DNA of 64,000 nucleotides from Mycobacteriaceae bacterium (GTDB lineage: Bacteria > Actinomycetota > Actinomycetes > Mycobacteriales > Mycobacteriaceae), in contig JAIEPH010000026.1 in assembly GCA_019749805.1 (NCBI GenBank), positions 186,001-250,000 on the forward strand, in the 5' to 3' direction. How positions within the stretch are numbered: position 1 is the stretch's first letter; each line of letters opens with the position of its first letter. Positions 36,137-44,948 of this stretch are shown in pieces. The notes below the pieces were generated by a model. That model was not told the origin of the DNA. It did no database searches and saw only the letters and a list, made by a program, of their open reading frames with translations. Both the position numbers and the translations under genes were made by a program.

Positions 36137-36310
36137 TACACAGGGAAGGAGGTGGTCCGAGAAATTGAATGACTTATGGACATGTGAGGTGGCTGCGAGC
36201 TAGCAGCGCCAGGGGATGAACCGCCTGTGCGCGCTGGCGAATTCCCCGCAGTCACCCGGCCCCCGAGCCTCTCGGTTTTGTCCAACCTGAACACATGGCT
36301 CGGGGGCCGC
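36137..36310 (+). ncRNA. Candidate structured leader RNA (unassigned)
   Basis: No known riboswitch or ncRNA family is recognised. Features in order: AAGGAGGTGGTCC (36146-36158), nearly complementary to the 16S 3' end; a 16-codon ORF (36169-36219); a stem GCTGC/GCAGC within 36190-36207; and a stem CGCCAG/CTGGCG (36207-36212 with 36234-36239). The loop GGGA of that stem (36213-36216) can pair with TCCC (36243-36246), forming an H-type pseudoknot. A 13-bp perfect hairpin (36257-36269 with 36297-36309) follows. It precedes a solute-binding lipoprotein gene. A cis-regulatory role is inference. Confidence 0.5.
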
Positions 36311-36313
36311 TCC

Positions 36314-37222
36314 ATGTCCGGGAGACCTCAATGGTGGCGTCGGCTCCTCCCGTGCGCGATGATGCCGCACATGGGCAATAGGTGGTGGCTCGCAGCCCTG
36401 CTGGCCGTGGCCACGTCGGCCGTCGCCACCGCCTGCGCTCCCGTCGTCGACCCGTCCACCTCGTCAGGCACTCAGAACTGCCGCAAGGACTCGCTGTCGA
36501 CGCTTTACCCCGGCATCTTCACCGTCGGCACCGATCAGCCCGCCTATCCTCCGTGGTACATGGGTGACGACCCGACAAACGGGGAGGGATTCGAAAGCGC
36601 ACTCGCCTTCGCGATAGCGGGAAACCTTGGTTACACCCCCGAGGAGGTGCGCTGGGTTCGGGTTCCGTTCAACGGGGCTCTGGAGCCCGGCCCGAAGACG
36701 TTCGACGCCAACCTTTCTCAGTTCTCGATCACCGATCAGCGCCGGGCGTCCGTCGACTTCTCATCGCCGTATTTCGACGTCACCCAGGTTGTGGTCACGA
36801 CGGACACCTCACCGGCCGCGCAGGCGAGAAGTATCGGTGACCTCACGAAGACTCAGCTCGGCGTGCAGGTCGGCACGACCAGTCACGCCGCGGCGATCGC
36901 GATGGCGGGCGATGTCCCGGTCGAGGTGTACAACACCATCGCCGACGCCAAGGTGGCGCTGAGCAACGGCGAGATCGACGCCTTGGTCGCCGACCTGCCG
37001 ACCGCGTACACCGTCGCGGGTGAACTGCGCGGCGGCAAGATCGTCGGACAGCTTCCCGCGGACTCGGAGGCCGTTGAGCAGTTCGGGATCGTGCTCGGCA
37101 AGGACAGTCCGCTCACGCGCTGCGTGTCGTCGGCCGTCGATGGACTGCGTTCGGATGGCACGCTGACGCGGTTGGAGCACCAGTGGTTGTCCAGCACCGG
37201 GAGTGTGCCCGTTCTGCGTTAG
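36314..37222 (+). CDS. ABC-type amino-acid-like solute-binding lipoprotein (SBP family 3)
   Basis: An extracytoplasmic binding protein of about 302 residues. A signal sequence (GNRWWLAALLAVATSAVATAC) ends in a lipidated-type cysteine, though the -3 residue is Ala rather than Leu. The SBP_bac_3 body reads LYPGIFTVGTDQPAYPPWYMG, FNGALEPGPKTFDANLSQFSIT, then RRASVDFSSPYFDV, QLGVQVGTTSHA and EIDALVADLPTAYTV. Polar amino acids or related compounds are the likely ligands. No permease or ATPase gene adjoins. Start uncertain: ATG 36314 has a G-run upstream, ATG 36371 gives a shorter signal peptide. Confidence 0.85.
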   Translation: MSGRPQWWRRLLPCAMMPHMGNRWWLAALLAVATSAVATACAPVVDPSTSSGTQNCRKDSLSTLYPGIFTVGTDQPAYPPWYMGDDPTNGEGFESALAFAIAGNLGYTPEEVRWVRVPFNGALEPGPKTFDANLSQFSITDQRRASVDFSSPYFDVTQVVVTTDTSPAAQARSIGDLTKTQLGVQVGTTSHAAAIAMAGDVPVEVYNTIADAKVALSNGEIDALVADLPTAYTVAGELRGGKIVGQLPADSEAVEQFGIVLGKDSPLTRCVSSAVDGLRSDGTLTRLEHQWLSSTGSVPVLR

Positions 37223-37479
37223 CCGGCCGGTCCAGGGGCCAGCGACGAGCAGGTCTGCATGGCCTCGTTCCACGCGTCGGGATCCACGCCAGGCGGCGGT
37301 CCGGCCACGGGGCCCGGAGCCGCGGGCACCCCGTGTTCGCTGAGGCATTGCGCCAGCGAGCCGTGACCGGTCGGCGCCACCGACTCTTCGGTGGTGGACT
37401 GCTCGGCGGGAGAATTCGACGAGCACCCCGCCAGGATGCCTGCCGCGGCGAGGCCCGCGGCCAACAATGACGCGCGCAT
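37219..37479 (-). CDS. Small putative lipoprotein
   Basis: An 86-residue exported protein. RASLLAAGLAAAGILAGCSS is a lipoprotein signal with a good lipobox (LAGC, Cys19). The mature part is Pro/Ala/Gly-rich with two cysteines (LAQCLSEHGVPAAPG and MQTCSS), a pattern seen in small actinobacterial lipoproteins where they can form a disulfide. Function unknown. The ATG overlaps the stop of the nitrobindin-like gene, so it is the last gene of a three-gene operon. Its stop overlaps that of the convergent solute-binding protein. Confidence 0.8.
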   Translation of the reverse strand: MRASLLAAGLAAAGILAGCSSNSPAEQSTTEESVAPTGHGSLAQCLSEHGVPAAPGPVAGPPPGVDPDAWNEAMQTCSSLAPGPAG

Positions 37480-38108
37480 CAGCCGACGTACCTCGACAGC
37501 CGTGCTGACAGATGGGGCACCAGCCCGCCGTCGGCGTCGACGCGCTCCTCGACGTAGGCCAGATCGCCGCCCTCGACGATGCCGTAGAGCCGTTTGGCAC
37601 CGCCGACGAGCATCCCGGACTTGGTGCGCGCGAGCGCGTCGGTGGCCAACTCCCACGACGACTGGTTCAGTGGCCGACCGTAGAACAGCTCGACGTAGCC
37701 GGCCGAATGCGCCAGCAGCAACTCGATGGCATCACTTTCGGTGGGATCGGCAGGGTCATTGATGAACCGCCAGAATCCGGACTCGCGCAGCGACGCGCTC
37801 TCGAACTCCCCGTCCTCGGTGATGCGCCACGACCTGGCCTCCCAGATCAAGTAGTCGCCACCGTCGTGTGAGACCACGATCTGCTGACCGAACCGGTAAT
37901 CGCCGTCAGGCCCGCGACCCTCGCCTTCGCCGCGCCACACCCCGACGAGGGGCAGCAGCGCAAGCAACGCGTCGTTGAGGTTGGCGCCTTCGCGAAGATT
38001 GGCCGTGTCGGCCGGCGCAGGGAGATCGGCGAGGGCCGGGATATTCCGGGCTGCGGTCGTTTTCGCGCGTTCGGCCGCGGCCGCTACAGCGTCGTCGCCT
38101 GAGGTCAC
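37479..38108 (-). CDS. Nitrobindin/FABP-like beta-barrel protein (Rv0813c-like)
   Basis: A 209-residue protein with a ten-stranded barrel pattern of the nitrobindin/THAP4-like family. The signature [11 protein letters not shown] is at ~55-65, followed by [22 protein letters not shown]. The end [13 protein letters not shown] holds a histidine at the position where nitrobindins ligate haem. M. tuberculosis Rv0813c has the fatty-acid-binding-protein-like fold; ligand and role are unsettled. GTG 38108 overlaps the stop of a 32-codon upstream ORF (GTGA), implying coupling. Confidence 0.88.
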   Translation of the reverse strand: MTSGDDAVAAAAERAKTTAARNIPALADLPAPADTANLREGANLNDALLALLPLVGVWRGEGEGRGPDGDYRFGQQIVVSHDGGDYLIWEARSWRITEDGEFESASLRESGFWRFINDPADPTESDAIELLLAHSAGYVELFYGRPLNQSSWELATDALARTKSGMLVGGAKRLYGIVEGGDLAYVEERVDADGGLVPHLSARLSRYVG

Positions 38109-38203
38109 GACTCGTCGGTGATGAGGCGGTAGAGCGTGTAAAGCGCGAACCAGGTGATGACCACCACGGCGGCGATCAGCAGGATCTCGAAGAACAGCAC
38201 CAC
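38105..38203 (-). CDS. 32-residue single-helix membrane peptide (leaderless)
   Basis: A short [23 protein letters not shown] forms one transmembrane helix, followed by the polar tail [13 protein letters not shown] 38203 lies exactly 7 nt after a minus-strand TAGACT, so the mRNA would be leaderless. The TGA overlaps the GTG of the nitrobindin-like gene (GTGA), which therefore is translated by coupling to this peptide. It could be a membrane partner of the downstream proteins or a leader peptide; both are inference. Confidence 0.75.
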   Translation of the reverse strand: MVLFFEILLIAAVVVITWFALYTLYRLITDES

Positions 38204-38210
38204 GGCAGAA

Positions 38211-38216
38211 AGTCTA
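38211..38216 (-). promoter_or_regulatory. -10 element of the small-peptide/nitrobindin/lipoprotein operon
   Basis: Minus-strand TAGACT, 7 nt before GTG 38203. Confidence 0.6.
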
Positions 38217-38281
38217 GCCGCAACACTGCCGACGACCCTCGTCGGTCGCAGTGGAATCGATCACGGAACCGGCGGGCCGGC

Positions 38282-38584
38282 TCAGGCGACCTTGACGTCG
38301 ACCTCGTGGATACCCGCGCCCGACGGTGCGATGCTGGCATCGCCGTTGCCGGCGGGCGACAGCGCACGCAGCGTCCACGTACCCGGTGCCGCGAAGAACC
38401 GGAAATCACCGGTGGCCGACGCGACGACCTCCGCCGTGAACTCGTCAGAGCTGTCCAGCAGCCGGACGAACGCGCCGCCGACGGCCTGGCCCGCGCCATC
38501 GACGACGCGTCCGGTGATCACGGTCTCCCGTTCGAGGTCGACGCTGGAGGGCAACGTCAGACCTTGCTTCGGTGCAGAGCACAT
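38282..38584 (-). CDS. sseC2: DUF1416 protein SseC2
   Basis: A 100-residue protein, CSAPKQGLTLPSSVDLERE at the start and a carboxypeptidase-regulatory/beta-sandwich-like body (TVITGRVVDGAGQAVGGAFVRLLDS, then TGDFRFFAAPGTWTLRAL). It is always found directly after cysA2 in mycobacteria (Rv0814c) and is presumed to work with the sulfurtransferase in sulfur transfer; its mechanism is not known. The ATG is separated from the cysA2 stop by a single base (TGATATG), so it is coupled. Confidence 0.93.
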   Translation of the reverse strand: MCSAPKQGLTLPSSVDLERETVITGRVVDGAGQAVGGAFVRLLDSSDEFTAEVVASATGDFRFFAAPGTWTLRALSPAGNGDASIAPSGAGIHEVDVKVA

Positions 38585-38585
38585 A

Positions 38586-39419
38586 TCAACTTCCCAACTC
38601 GATCGGGGCTCCCACGAGAGAGCCGTATTCCGTCCAACTTCCGTCGTAGTTCTTGACGTTCTGGTGTCCCAACAACTCCTGCAGCACGAACCAGGTGTGC
38701 GACGAGCGCTCACCGATCCGGCAGTAGGCGATGGTCTCCTTCTGGCCATCCAGTCCCGCCTCGGCGTACAGCTTGGCCAGGTCCTCGTCGGACTTGAAGG
38801 TCCCGTCCTCGTTGGCCGCCTTGCTCCAGGGAACATTGATGGCGCCGGGGATATGCCCGGGCCGCTGACTCTGTTCCTGCGGCAGGTGTGCGGGAGCGAG
38901 GATCTTGCCGGAGAACTCATCGGGAGAGCGAACGTCGACCAGGTTCTTCTCGCCGATCGCGGCGATGACCTCGTCGCGGAATGCGCGGATGGCGTTGTTC
39001 GGTGGCGCGGCCGTGTACGAAGTAGCAGCGCGGGCGGGCACCTCTGTCACCAGCGGGCGCCCGTCGAGCTCCCACTTCTTGCGTCCGCCGTCGAGCAGCT
39101 TGACGTTCTCGTGGCCGTACAGCTTGAAATACCAGTAGGCGTAAGCGGCGAACCAGTTGTTGTTTCCGCCGTACAGGATGACGGTGTCCTCGTTGCTGAT
39201 GCCCTTGTCGGACAACAGCTTCGAGAACTGCTGCTGGTCGACGAAATCACGCTTCACCTGGTCCTGCAGCTCGGTCTTCCAGTCGAGCCGCACAGCGCCG
39301 GCGATGTGGCCGCCCTCGTAGGCGGAGGTGTCCTCGTCGACCTCGACGAAGACAGTGTCAGGCGCGTCGAGATTGCTCTCGGCCCAGTCAGTTGTGACCA
39401 GGACGTCGGAGCGTGCCAT
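38586..39419 (-). CDS. cysA2: Thiosulfate sulfurtransferase (rhodanese) CysA2
   Basis: A 277-residue tandem-rhodanese enzyme that transfers sulfane sulfur from thiosulfate to an acceptor through a persulfide. The catalytic cysteine is Cys233 in IAYCRIGERSSH, within the second domain; the first domain (VFVEVDEDTSAYEGGHIAGAVRLDW, ILYGGNNNWFAAY) has lost its cysteine, as is normal. It matches Rv0815c. A Shine-Dalgarno (AAAGGA) precedes ATG 39419. It lies between the DUF4395 gene and sseC2, in an operon led by a polycysteine uORF. Confidence 0.95.
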   Translation of the reverse strand: MARSDVLVTTDWAESNLDAPDTVFVEVDEDTSAYEGGHIAGAVRLDWKTELQDQVKRDFVDQQQFSKLLSDKGISNEDTVILYGGNNNWFAAYAYWYFKLYGHENVKLLDGGRKKWELDGRPLVTEVPARAATSYTAAPPNNAIRAFRDEVIAAIGEKNLVDVRSPDEFSGKILAPAHLPQEQSQRPGHIPGAINVPWSKAANEDGTFKSDEDLAKLYAEAGLDGQKETIAYCRIGERSSHTWFVLQELLGHQNVKNYDGSWTEYGSLVGAPIELGS

Positions 39420-39453
39420 GTGGGAAATCCTTTCGGTTGCTTGCTGTTTGAAG

Positions 39454-39921
39454 TTAAGCGGGGTGCGGGCGGAAACGAGCGACGAGCGGATAGATCTGAC
39501 AGCCGAGGCAGATGCCGAAGGCCGCGTTGAGAAAGGCCGCCACGAGCGCGAAGCCGGTGGCGATCAGGCCGAGCAGCGGGACACCGGCGGCGAACCCGAC
39601 GACACCGATGGCCGCGAACGCCAAACCGACGAGTTGGGCGAACTTCAGCGGGGGTACCGGCTCCTTCTCGGTGGCCGGTCCGAGGCGCGGAGCGACCAGC
39701 GACCGGAAAATCAGCCCGTACGGATGCTGCTGCGGTCCGCACCGTGCGCCGATCGCGAACACGATTGCCTGCACACCGAGGATCGCTGCCGCAGCGACGG
39801 CGCTGACGGCCGACGCCAGCAGCGCCGCGATGAGGGCGCCGGTGGTGACCCATGCGGCGAAGCGCGGCCCTCGCACGTCCACCTGACCAGGTGGGGCGAG
39901 GGTGTTCGTGCTGGTTGACAT
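39454..39921 (-). CDS. DUF4395 membrane protein
   Basis: A 155-residue protein with four hydrophobic helices (e.g. AWVTTGALIAALLASAVSAVA, AQLVGLAFAAIGVVGFAAG) and paired cysteines in ARCGPQQHPYG and ICLGCQIYPLVARF. DUF4395 proteins are linked to rhodaneses and thioredoxins by gene neighbourhood and probably handle sulfur species at the membrane. It is the first structural gene behind the polycysteine uORF, the arrangement described for Ms5788 in M. smegmatis. ATG 39921 has a GGAG ribosome site 8 nt upstream. Confidence 0.85.
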   Translation of the reverse strand: MSTSTNTLAPPGQVDVRGPRFAAWVTTGALIAALLASAVSAVAAAAILGVQAIVFAIGARCGPQQHPYGLIFRSLVAPRLGPATEKEPVPPLKFAQLVGLAFAAIGVVGFAAGVPLLGLIATGFALVAAFLNAAFGICLGCQIYPLVARFRPHPA

Positions 39922-40016
39922 GGATGTGCTCCTGTTGCATGGATGGCTGGCTGGAATGGGAGGGCAGGCCACATGGGGCTACTCCCGAGTGCGGCGCGAA
40001 AGGACAGCGCGGCTAC

Positions 40017-40109
40017 TCAGCAGCTACAACAACAACAGCAACAACCCGCGACGCGGCACAGATCGACTGCGCGGCGCTTGGTGAGCATCGGCTCGAGGCG
40101 GGCGGACAC
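40017..40109 (-). CDS. Leaderless polycysteine uORF (cysteine-responsive attenuator)
   Basis: A 30-codon ORF from GTG 40109 ends with six consecutive Cys codons, Ser, Cys and stop (GCCCCCCSC). A minus-strand TAAGCT lies exactly 7 nt before the GTG, so ribosomes would load on the 5' end. It precedes DUF4395-cysA2-sseC2. This is the layout of the mycobacterial uORFs shown to attenuate sulfur operons: fast translation when Cys-tRNA is plentiful keeps the downstream gene off, and stalling when cysteine is scarce turns it on. ATG 40088 is an alternative internal start. Confidence 0.9.
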   Translation of the reverse strand: MSARLEPMLTKRRAVDLCRVAGCCCCCCSC

Positions 40110-40116
40110 GAGCGAC

Positions 40117-40122
40117 AGCTTA
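40117..40122 (-). promoter_or_regulatory. -10 element of the polycysteine uORF operon
   Basis: Minus-strand TAAGCT, 7 nt before GTG 40109, inside the short gap after thiX. Confidence 0.65.
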
Positions 40123-40138
40123 CCCAATGACATGGTGA

Positions 40139-40561
40139 TCAAGCCAACAGTGGTTCCAGCGCCGAGCGCAGGTCAGCGGGCTTGGGAACACCGTGGGTGC
40201 GAAAGCGCGGGCGCCCGTCGGCGTCGAAGATGATCGTGGTGGGCAGCGACAACACCGAAAGTCGCCTGGCCGCTTCCGGATTGGCGTCCATGTCGATCTC
40301 CACATGAGCGACTCCGGGCAGCTCTGCGCACACCTGGTCGACGACCTGTCGCACTCCCGCGCAGGGTCCGCACCACTCGGCGGTGAAGTGCAGCACCGTC
40401 GGTCCAGTCTCGGATAATCCCAGGTCACTGGTGTCCACGTTGGCGGCGTCCTCGCTCGCTTTGAGGAGCCCGGCGCGCAGGGTGAGCAGCCTGCCGATCA
40501 CGTAAGCCAGCCCGAGCGCGGCGACGAGCACCACGATCACCAGTACCCATGAAGAGCTCAT
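40139..40561 (-). CDS. thiX: Membrane-anchored thioredoxin-like protein ThiX
   Basis: A 140-residue thioredoxin-fold protein. An N-terminal helix (WVLVIVVLVAALGLAYVIG) anchors it, and LHFTAEWCGPCAGVRQVV carries the CGPC redox pair of classical thioredoxins. The cis-proline loop is SLPTTIIFD. It would reduce disulfides or persulfides at the membrane, probably serving the adjacent sulfur-transfer operon. ATG 40561 overlaps the lmeA stop by 4 nt, so thiX is co-transcribed with lmeA. Synteny: Rv0816c. Confidence 0.9.
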   Translation of the reverse strand: MSSSWVLVIVVLVAALGLAYVIGRLLTLRAGLLKASEDAANVDTSDLGLSETGPTVLHFTAEWCGPCAGVRQVVDQVCAELPGVAHVEIDMDANPEAARRLSVLSLPTTIIFDADGRPRFRTHGVPKPADLRSALEPLLA

Positions 40562-41373
40562 GACTGATTGAACCCGCTCAGCGGCACGGTTACTCCCTCG
40601 GCGATGCCTTCGATGATGAGGTCGGAGCCGCGGGCGCCCTCGGCAGTCGGCGCGAGTCCGAACGGCAGCTTCTGACCGGGCAGGCTGGTGGAGAACGCGG
40701 CCAGCACCTCGTCCTTCGTGTCGTCGGGAACGGCCTGATCGGCGGTGCCCGCACCGGTCAACACGTCGGTCGCGGTCAGGACCAGGGTGGTTTGGTCCGG
40801 CCCGACGATCGACAGGTCCACCGCGATGCTGACCCTCTTGTCGAAGCCGGCAGACGTCGGGGTCCCGGTGAAGACCACCCCGCGATTGCTCGATATTCCG
40901 GATTCGGTGGTGCCGCCGGTGGAGTCGTTGCTTTCCCGCGTGGGCGCCTCGACCAGCAGGTCGGGAATGCCCATGAATCGCCCGACATGCGTGGAATCGA
41001 TGATGATGCGGCTCTCTGCCTTGCCCACCCTCAGCTTGGCCTCCGGGCTGACCAGCCAAGAAGAGTCCAGGAGGTCGATCGAATGCAGCGTTGCCTCCAG
41101 TGACGCCTTCCCGACCACGGGGTGGCCGACGCCGGCGGCCCGAATCTCCACTTCGTCGTAGTGGCGGTTGACCGCCTGCGGGATGAATGGAAAACCGAGG
41201 ATCGCCACCGACGGGTCCCAGGCCAGGTCAGCGGCGCTTCGAACACTTCTGGCCAGGCGATACTCGGCGTAGATCGCCCCGCCGAAGTCGGCTCCGAGGG
41301 CGCCGACCACCACCGCGGTCGTCGTCGCCAAAACACCGATCAGCAGCTTCCGCACCCGCACATTCTTGCCCAC
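40558..41373 (-). CDS. lmeA: LmeA-like phospholipid-binding envelope protein (DUF2993)
   Basis: A 271-residue exported protein. An N-terminal signal/anchor (LLIGVLATTTAVVVGALGADFGGAIYAEY) precedes the DUF2993 body with LARSVRSAADLAWDPSVAILGFPF and the repeated lipid-binding-like beta structure (KAESRIIIDSTHVGRFMG). LmeA of M. smegmatis (Rv0817c orthologue) binds phospholipid and supports mannan chain elongation of lipomannan/LAM. The gene is divergent from glnR and overlaps thiX. Confidence 0.88.
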   Translation of the reverse strand: MGKNVRVRKLLIGVLATTTAVVVGALGADFGGAIYAEYRLARSVRSAADLAWDPSVAILGFPFIPQAVNRHYDEVEIRAAGVGHPVVGKASLEATLHSIDLLDSSWLVSPEAKLRVGKAESRIIIDSTHVGRFMGIPDLLVEAPTRESNDSTGGTTESGISSNRGVVFTGTPTSAGFDKRVSIAVDLSIVGPDQTTLVLTATDVLTGAGTADQAVPDDTKDEVLAAFSTSLPGQKLPFGLAPTAEGARGSDLIIEGIAEGVTVPLSGFNQS

Positions 41374-41533
41374 TTACCCCCGCTGGACCGCGTTGAGTCA
41401 GCTGACCAGGAGGTGTCGCGCTATCGTTAGACGACCATCGGCCGAGTAACGGCCGTATGTCAGGCATGAATCTGGGAAGTCACCGACCGACATTGTTGTC
41501 CAGGCGAGGTCCCCATGGCTGTTGGAGGGCCAG

Positions 41534-43221
<1,688 letters not shown>

Positions 43222-43312
43222 CCTCGGACTGCGAGTGCGCCGCACTCGTTGCGTCCAAAACCAGCATGTGACGTCAGAACAGGTGTCAACCACTGACCCT
43301 GAAGGAGTGACC

Positions 43313-43774
43313 ATGTCCACCAGTCGAATCCAACTCGCGCTCAACGTCACCGATGTAGCTGCAGCGACCGCGTTCTACGAGAAGATGTTCGGTGTGCCGG
43401 CGCACAAGGTGCGTGCCGGCTACGCCAACTTCGCTATCGAGGACCCGCCGTTGAAGCTGGTGCTCATCGAAAAGCCAGGCGCCACCGAGCATCTCAACCA
43501 CCTTGGGGTCGAAGCGGCCGACGTTGACGCTGTCGCCACGGCAATGGAACGGTTTACGGCGGCCGGTTTGGACACCACCATGGCGGAGCGGGACATCTGC
43601 TGCCACGCCACACAGGACAAGGTGTTCGTCACCGCGCCTGACGTGCCACTCGGTTGGTGGGAGTTCTACAGCGTCACCGACGACAACCCGGCCAACCCGG
43701 ATGGTGAGTCGAACTCCGTGTGCGCAAAGAACTGCGCAGCCGACGACAATGCTGAAAGCACCTGCTGCGCATAG
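43313..43774 (+). CDS. cadI: CadI/ArsI-family VOC protein (copy 1)
   Basis: A 153-residue glyoxalase-fold protein. RIQLALNVTDVAAATAFYEKMF starts the first VOC module, GYANFAIEDPPLKLVLIEKPG continues, and HLNHLGVEAADVD holds a metal-site His. DICCHATQDKVFVTAPD carries the vicinal Cys-Cys that binds trivalent organoarsenicals in ArsI C-As lyases. The tail is Cys-rich (VCAKNCAAD, TCCA). Related proteins are cadmium-induced in M. tuberculosis (CadI). GAAGGAG (43301-43307) precedes ATG 43313. It is the first gene of the arsenic island and convergent with the sigma-factor gene. Confidence 0.88.
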   Translation: MSTSRIQLALNVTDVAAATAFYEKMFGVPAHKVRAGYANFAIEDPPLKLVLIEKPGATEHLNHLGVEAADVDAVATAMERFTAAGLDTTMAERDICCHATQDKVFVTAPDVPLGWWEFYSVTDDNPANPDGESNSVCAKNCAADDNAESTCCA

Positions 43775-43792
43775 CTGTCAGCCGGGCTGCGG

Positions 43793-44401
43793 TCAGTCCT
43801 TCGCGCAACCGCAGCCCGGTGCCGGCTCGTAATCCATTGGTACGCCGCGCCCGTCGAGGGTGAGTGCGCAGCACTGCCCCAACAGCTCGGCGAGTCGCCT
43901 GCGGCCGCGCTGCACGCGGGACTTCATTCCCGACAGCGAGACTCCCGCCTGCTGCGCGGCATCGGCTTGGGTCAGCCCCGCCAGATCCACCATCTCCAAC
44001 GCCTCGCGCTGGTCTGCCGAAAGTGCCTTGAGCATCGGCCGCAGGCATGCAGAGAGCTCACGGACCGCGGCGGACTCGTCCTCATCCATCGATGGCGCGA
44101 CCAGTTGGTCGGGAAGGGTCGGTGTCAGCTGTTCTCGACTGCGGCCTGCTCGGCGGTACTCGTCGATGACCGCGTTTCGCGCGATGCGAAACACCCAATT
44201 CGGCAGCAGCTCTCGATCGTCGAGTGAGGCCGCGTTCTGGTGGATACGCAAGAGGATGTCGGCGACGAGGTCGTCGGCTCGGTCGGTGTCCGCAATACGT
44301 CGCCGTACGAACTTTCGCAGCTGCGGCAACACCTCGCGCCACATTTGCTCGGTCGGCTCCAGCACACCGGCAGAATTGGTCTTCATCATGTCGGCGCTCA
44401 T
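43793..44401 (-). CDS. ECF-type sigma factor, SigZ-like, with C-terminal cysteines
   Basis: A 202-residue sigma-70 family factor. Region 2 is LPQLRKFVRRRIADTDRADDLVADILLRIHQN with NWVFRIARNAVIDEYRR; region 4 is LSADQREALEMVDLAGLTQADAAQQAGVSLSGMKSRVQRGRRRL. The C-terminus has QCCALTLDGRGVPMDYEP and GCGCAKD, a cysteine pattern typical of SigZ-type factors that could sense arsenite or redox state directly. No anti-sigma gene is adjacent. ATG 44401 is the most upstream with a fitting N-terminus. It lies between the first cadI and an arsR. Confidence 0.85.
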   Translation of the reverse strand: MSADMMKTNSAGVLEPTEQMWREVLPQLRKFVRRRIADTDRADDLVADILLRIHQNAASLDDRELLPNWVFRIARNAVIDEYRRAGRSREQLTPTLPDQLVAPSMDEDESAAVRELSACLRPMLKALSADQREALEMVDLAGLTQADAAQQAGVSLSGMKSRVQRGRRRLAELLGQCCALTLDGRGVPMDYEPAPGCGCAKD

Positions 44402-44492
44402 GATCGCCGTCCTTCCGGCACCCGAACAGGCGCCCCGCAGTACTGACGACGGTAACCCCGAAAGGACGCAACGAGCACTGAATTGCTTCCGG

Positions 44493-44852
44493 CTAACTGC
44501 AGCAATTCGGGTCCAGCACCGCGCACAGTGCGACAAGTGAGTCGCGCCGTGCACGGTGATAGACGTTCATGCCCTGACGATCCGAATCGACCAGTCCCGC
44601 CTTGCGCAGTTGTGTCAGGTGGTGGCTCACCGTCGACTCGGTCAACGCCACCGCGGTTGCCAGTTCACCGCTGTTCAATTCGCCGGTAGGCGCGCTCAGC
44701 AGCAACGCCATCAACTTCACGCGGGCGGGGTCGGCGAGGGCCTTGAGCCGTAGGGCCACTTCGAGCGCCGCGGCATCGTCGACGGGCCCCGCGGCGACCG
44801 GGGCGCAACAAACGGGGGCGGACATGTCGATCACGGGCAAGGCCTTGGGCAT
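44493..44852 (-). CDS. arsR: ArsR-family metalloregulator (repressor 1)
   Basis: A 119-residue winged-helix repressor. ALRLKALADPARVKLMALLLS and VALTESTVSHHLTQLRKAGLVDSDRQGMNVYHRA form the DNA-binding domain. Candidate metal ligands are N-terminal VCCAP and C-terminal CAVLDPNCCS rather than the classical alpha-3 CxC, a site arrangement seen in some Cd/As sensors. It is divergent from cadI copy 2. A pair of 13-bp inverted half-sites fills the region between them. ATG 44852 chosen; upstream frame is open but unlike the family. Confidence 0.9.
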   Translation of the reverse strand: MPKALPVIDMSAPVCCAPVAAGPVDDAAALEVALRLKALADPARVKLMALLLSAPTGELNSGELATAVALTESTVSHHLTQLRKAGLVDSDRQGMNVYHRARRDSLVALCAVLDPNCCS

Positions 44853-44875
44853 GAGTCCATCTTGCCAGCACTGTT

Positions 44876-44930
44876 GACATATATCAAAAAGGTGGGCATT
44901 CTGACGGTGTCCACAAGTTTGATATATGTC
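44876..44930. promoter_or_regulatory. Inverted 13-bp ArsR operator half-sites between arsR and cadI copy 2
   Basis: GACATATATCAAA (44876-44888) and its perfect reverse complement TTTGATATATGTC (44918-44930) are separated by 29 nt. Each contains the ATAT core and nearly palindromic TGATATATGTC/GACATATATCA found in SmtB/ArsR operators. One lies just upstream of the repressor, the other just upstream of the cadI ribosome site, so a single repressor could shut both promoters. Confidence 0.75.
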
Positions 44931-44948
44931 GTACTCCAGGAGGTACCA

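Noticed and set aside
36169..36219. 16-codon ORF (MTYGHVRWLRASSARG) as a protein gene
   Set aside because: The Shine-Dalgarno-like AAGGAGGTGG is too far upstream for good initiation and the ORF lies within stem structures. It is kept only as a component of the candidate leader RNA.
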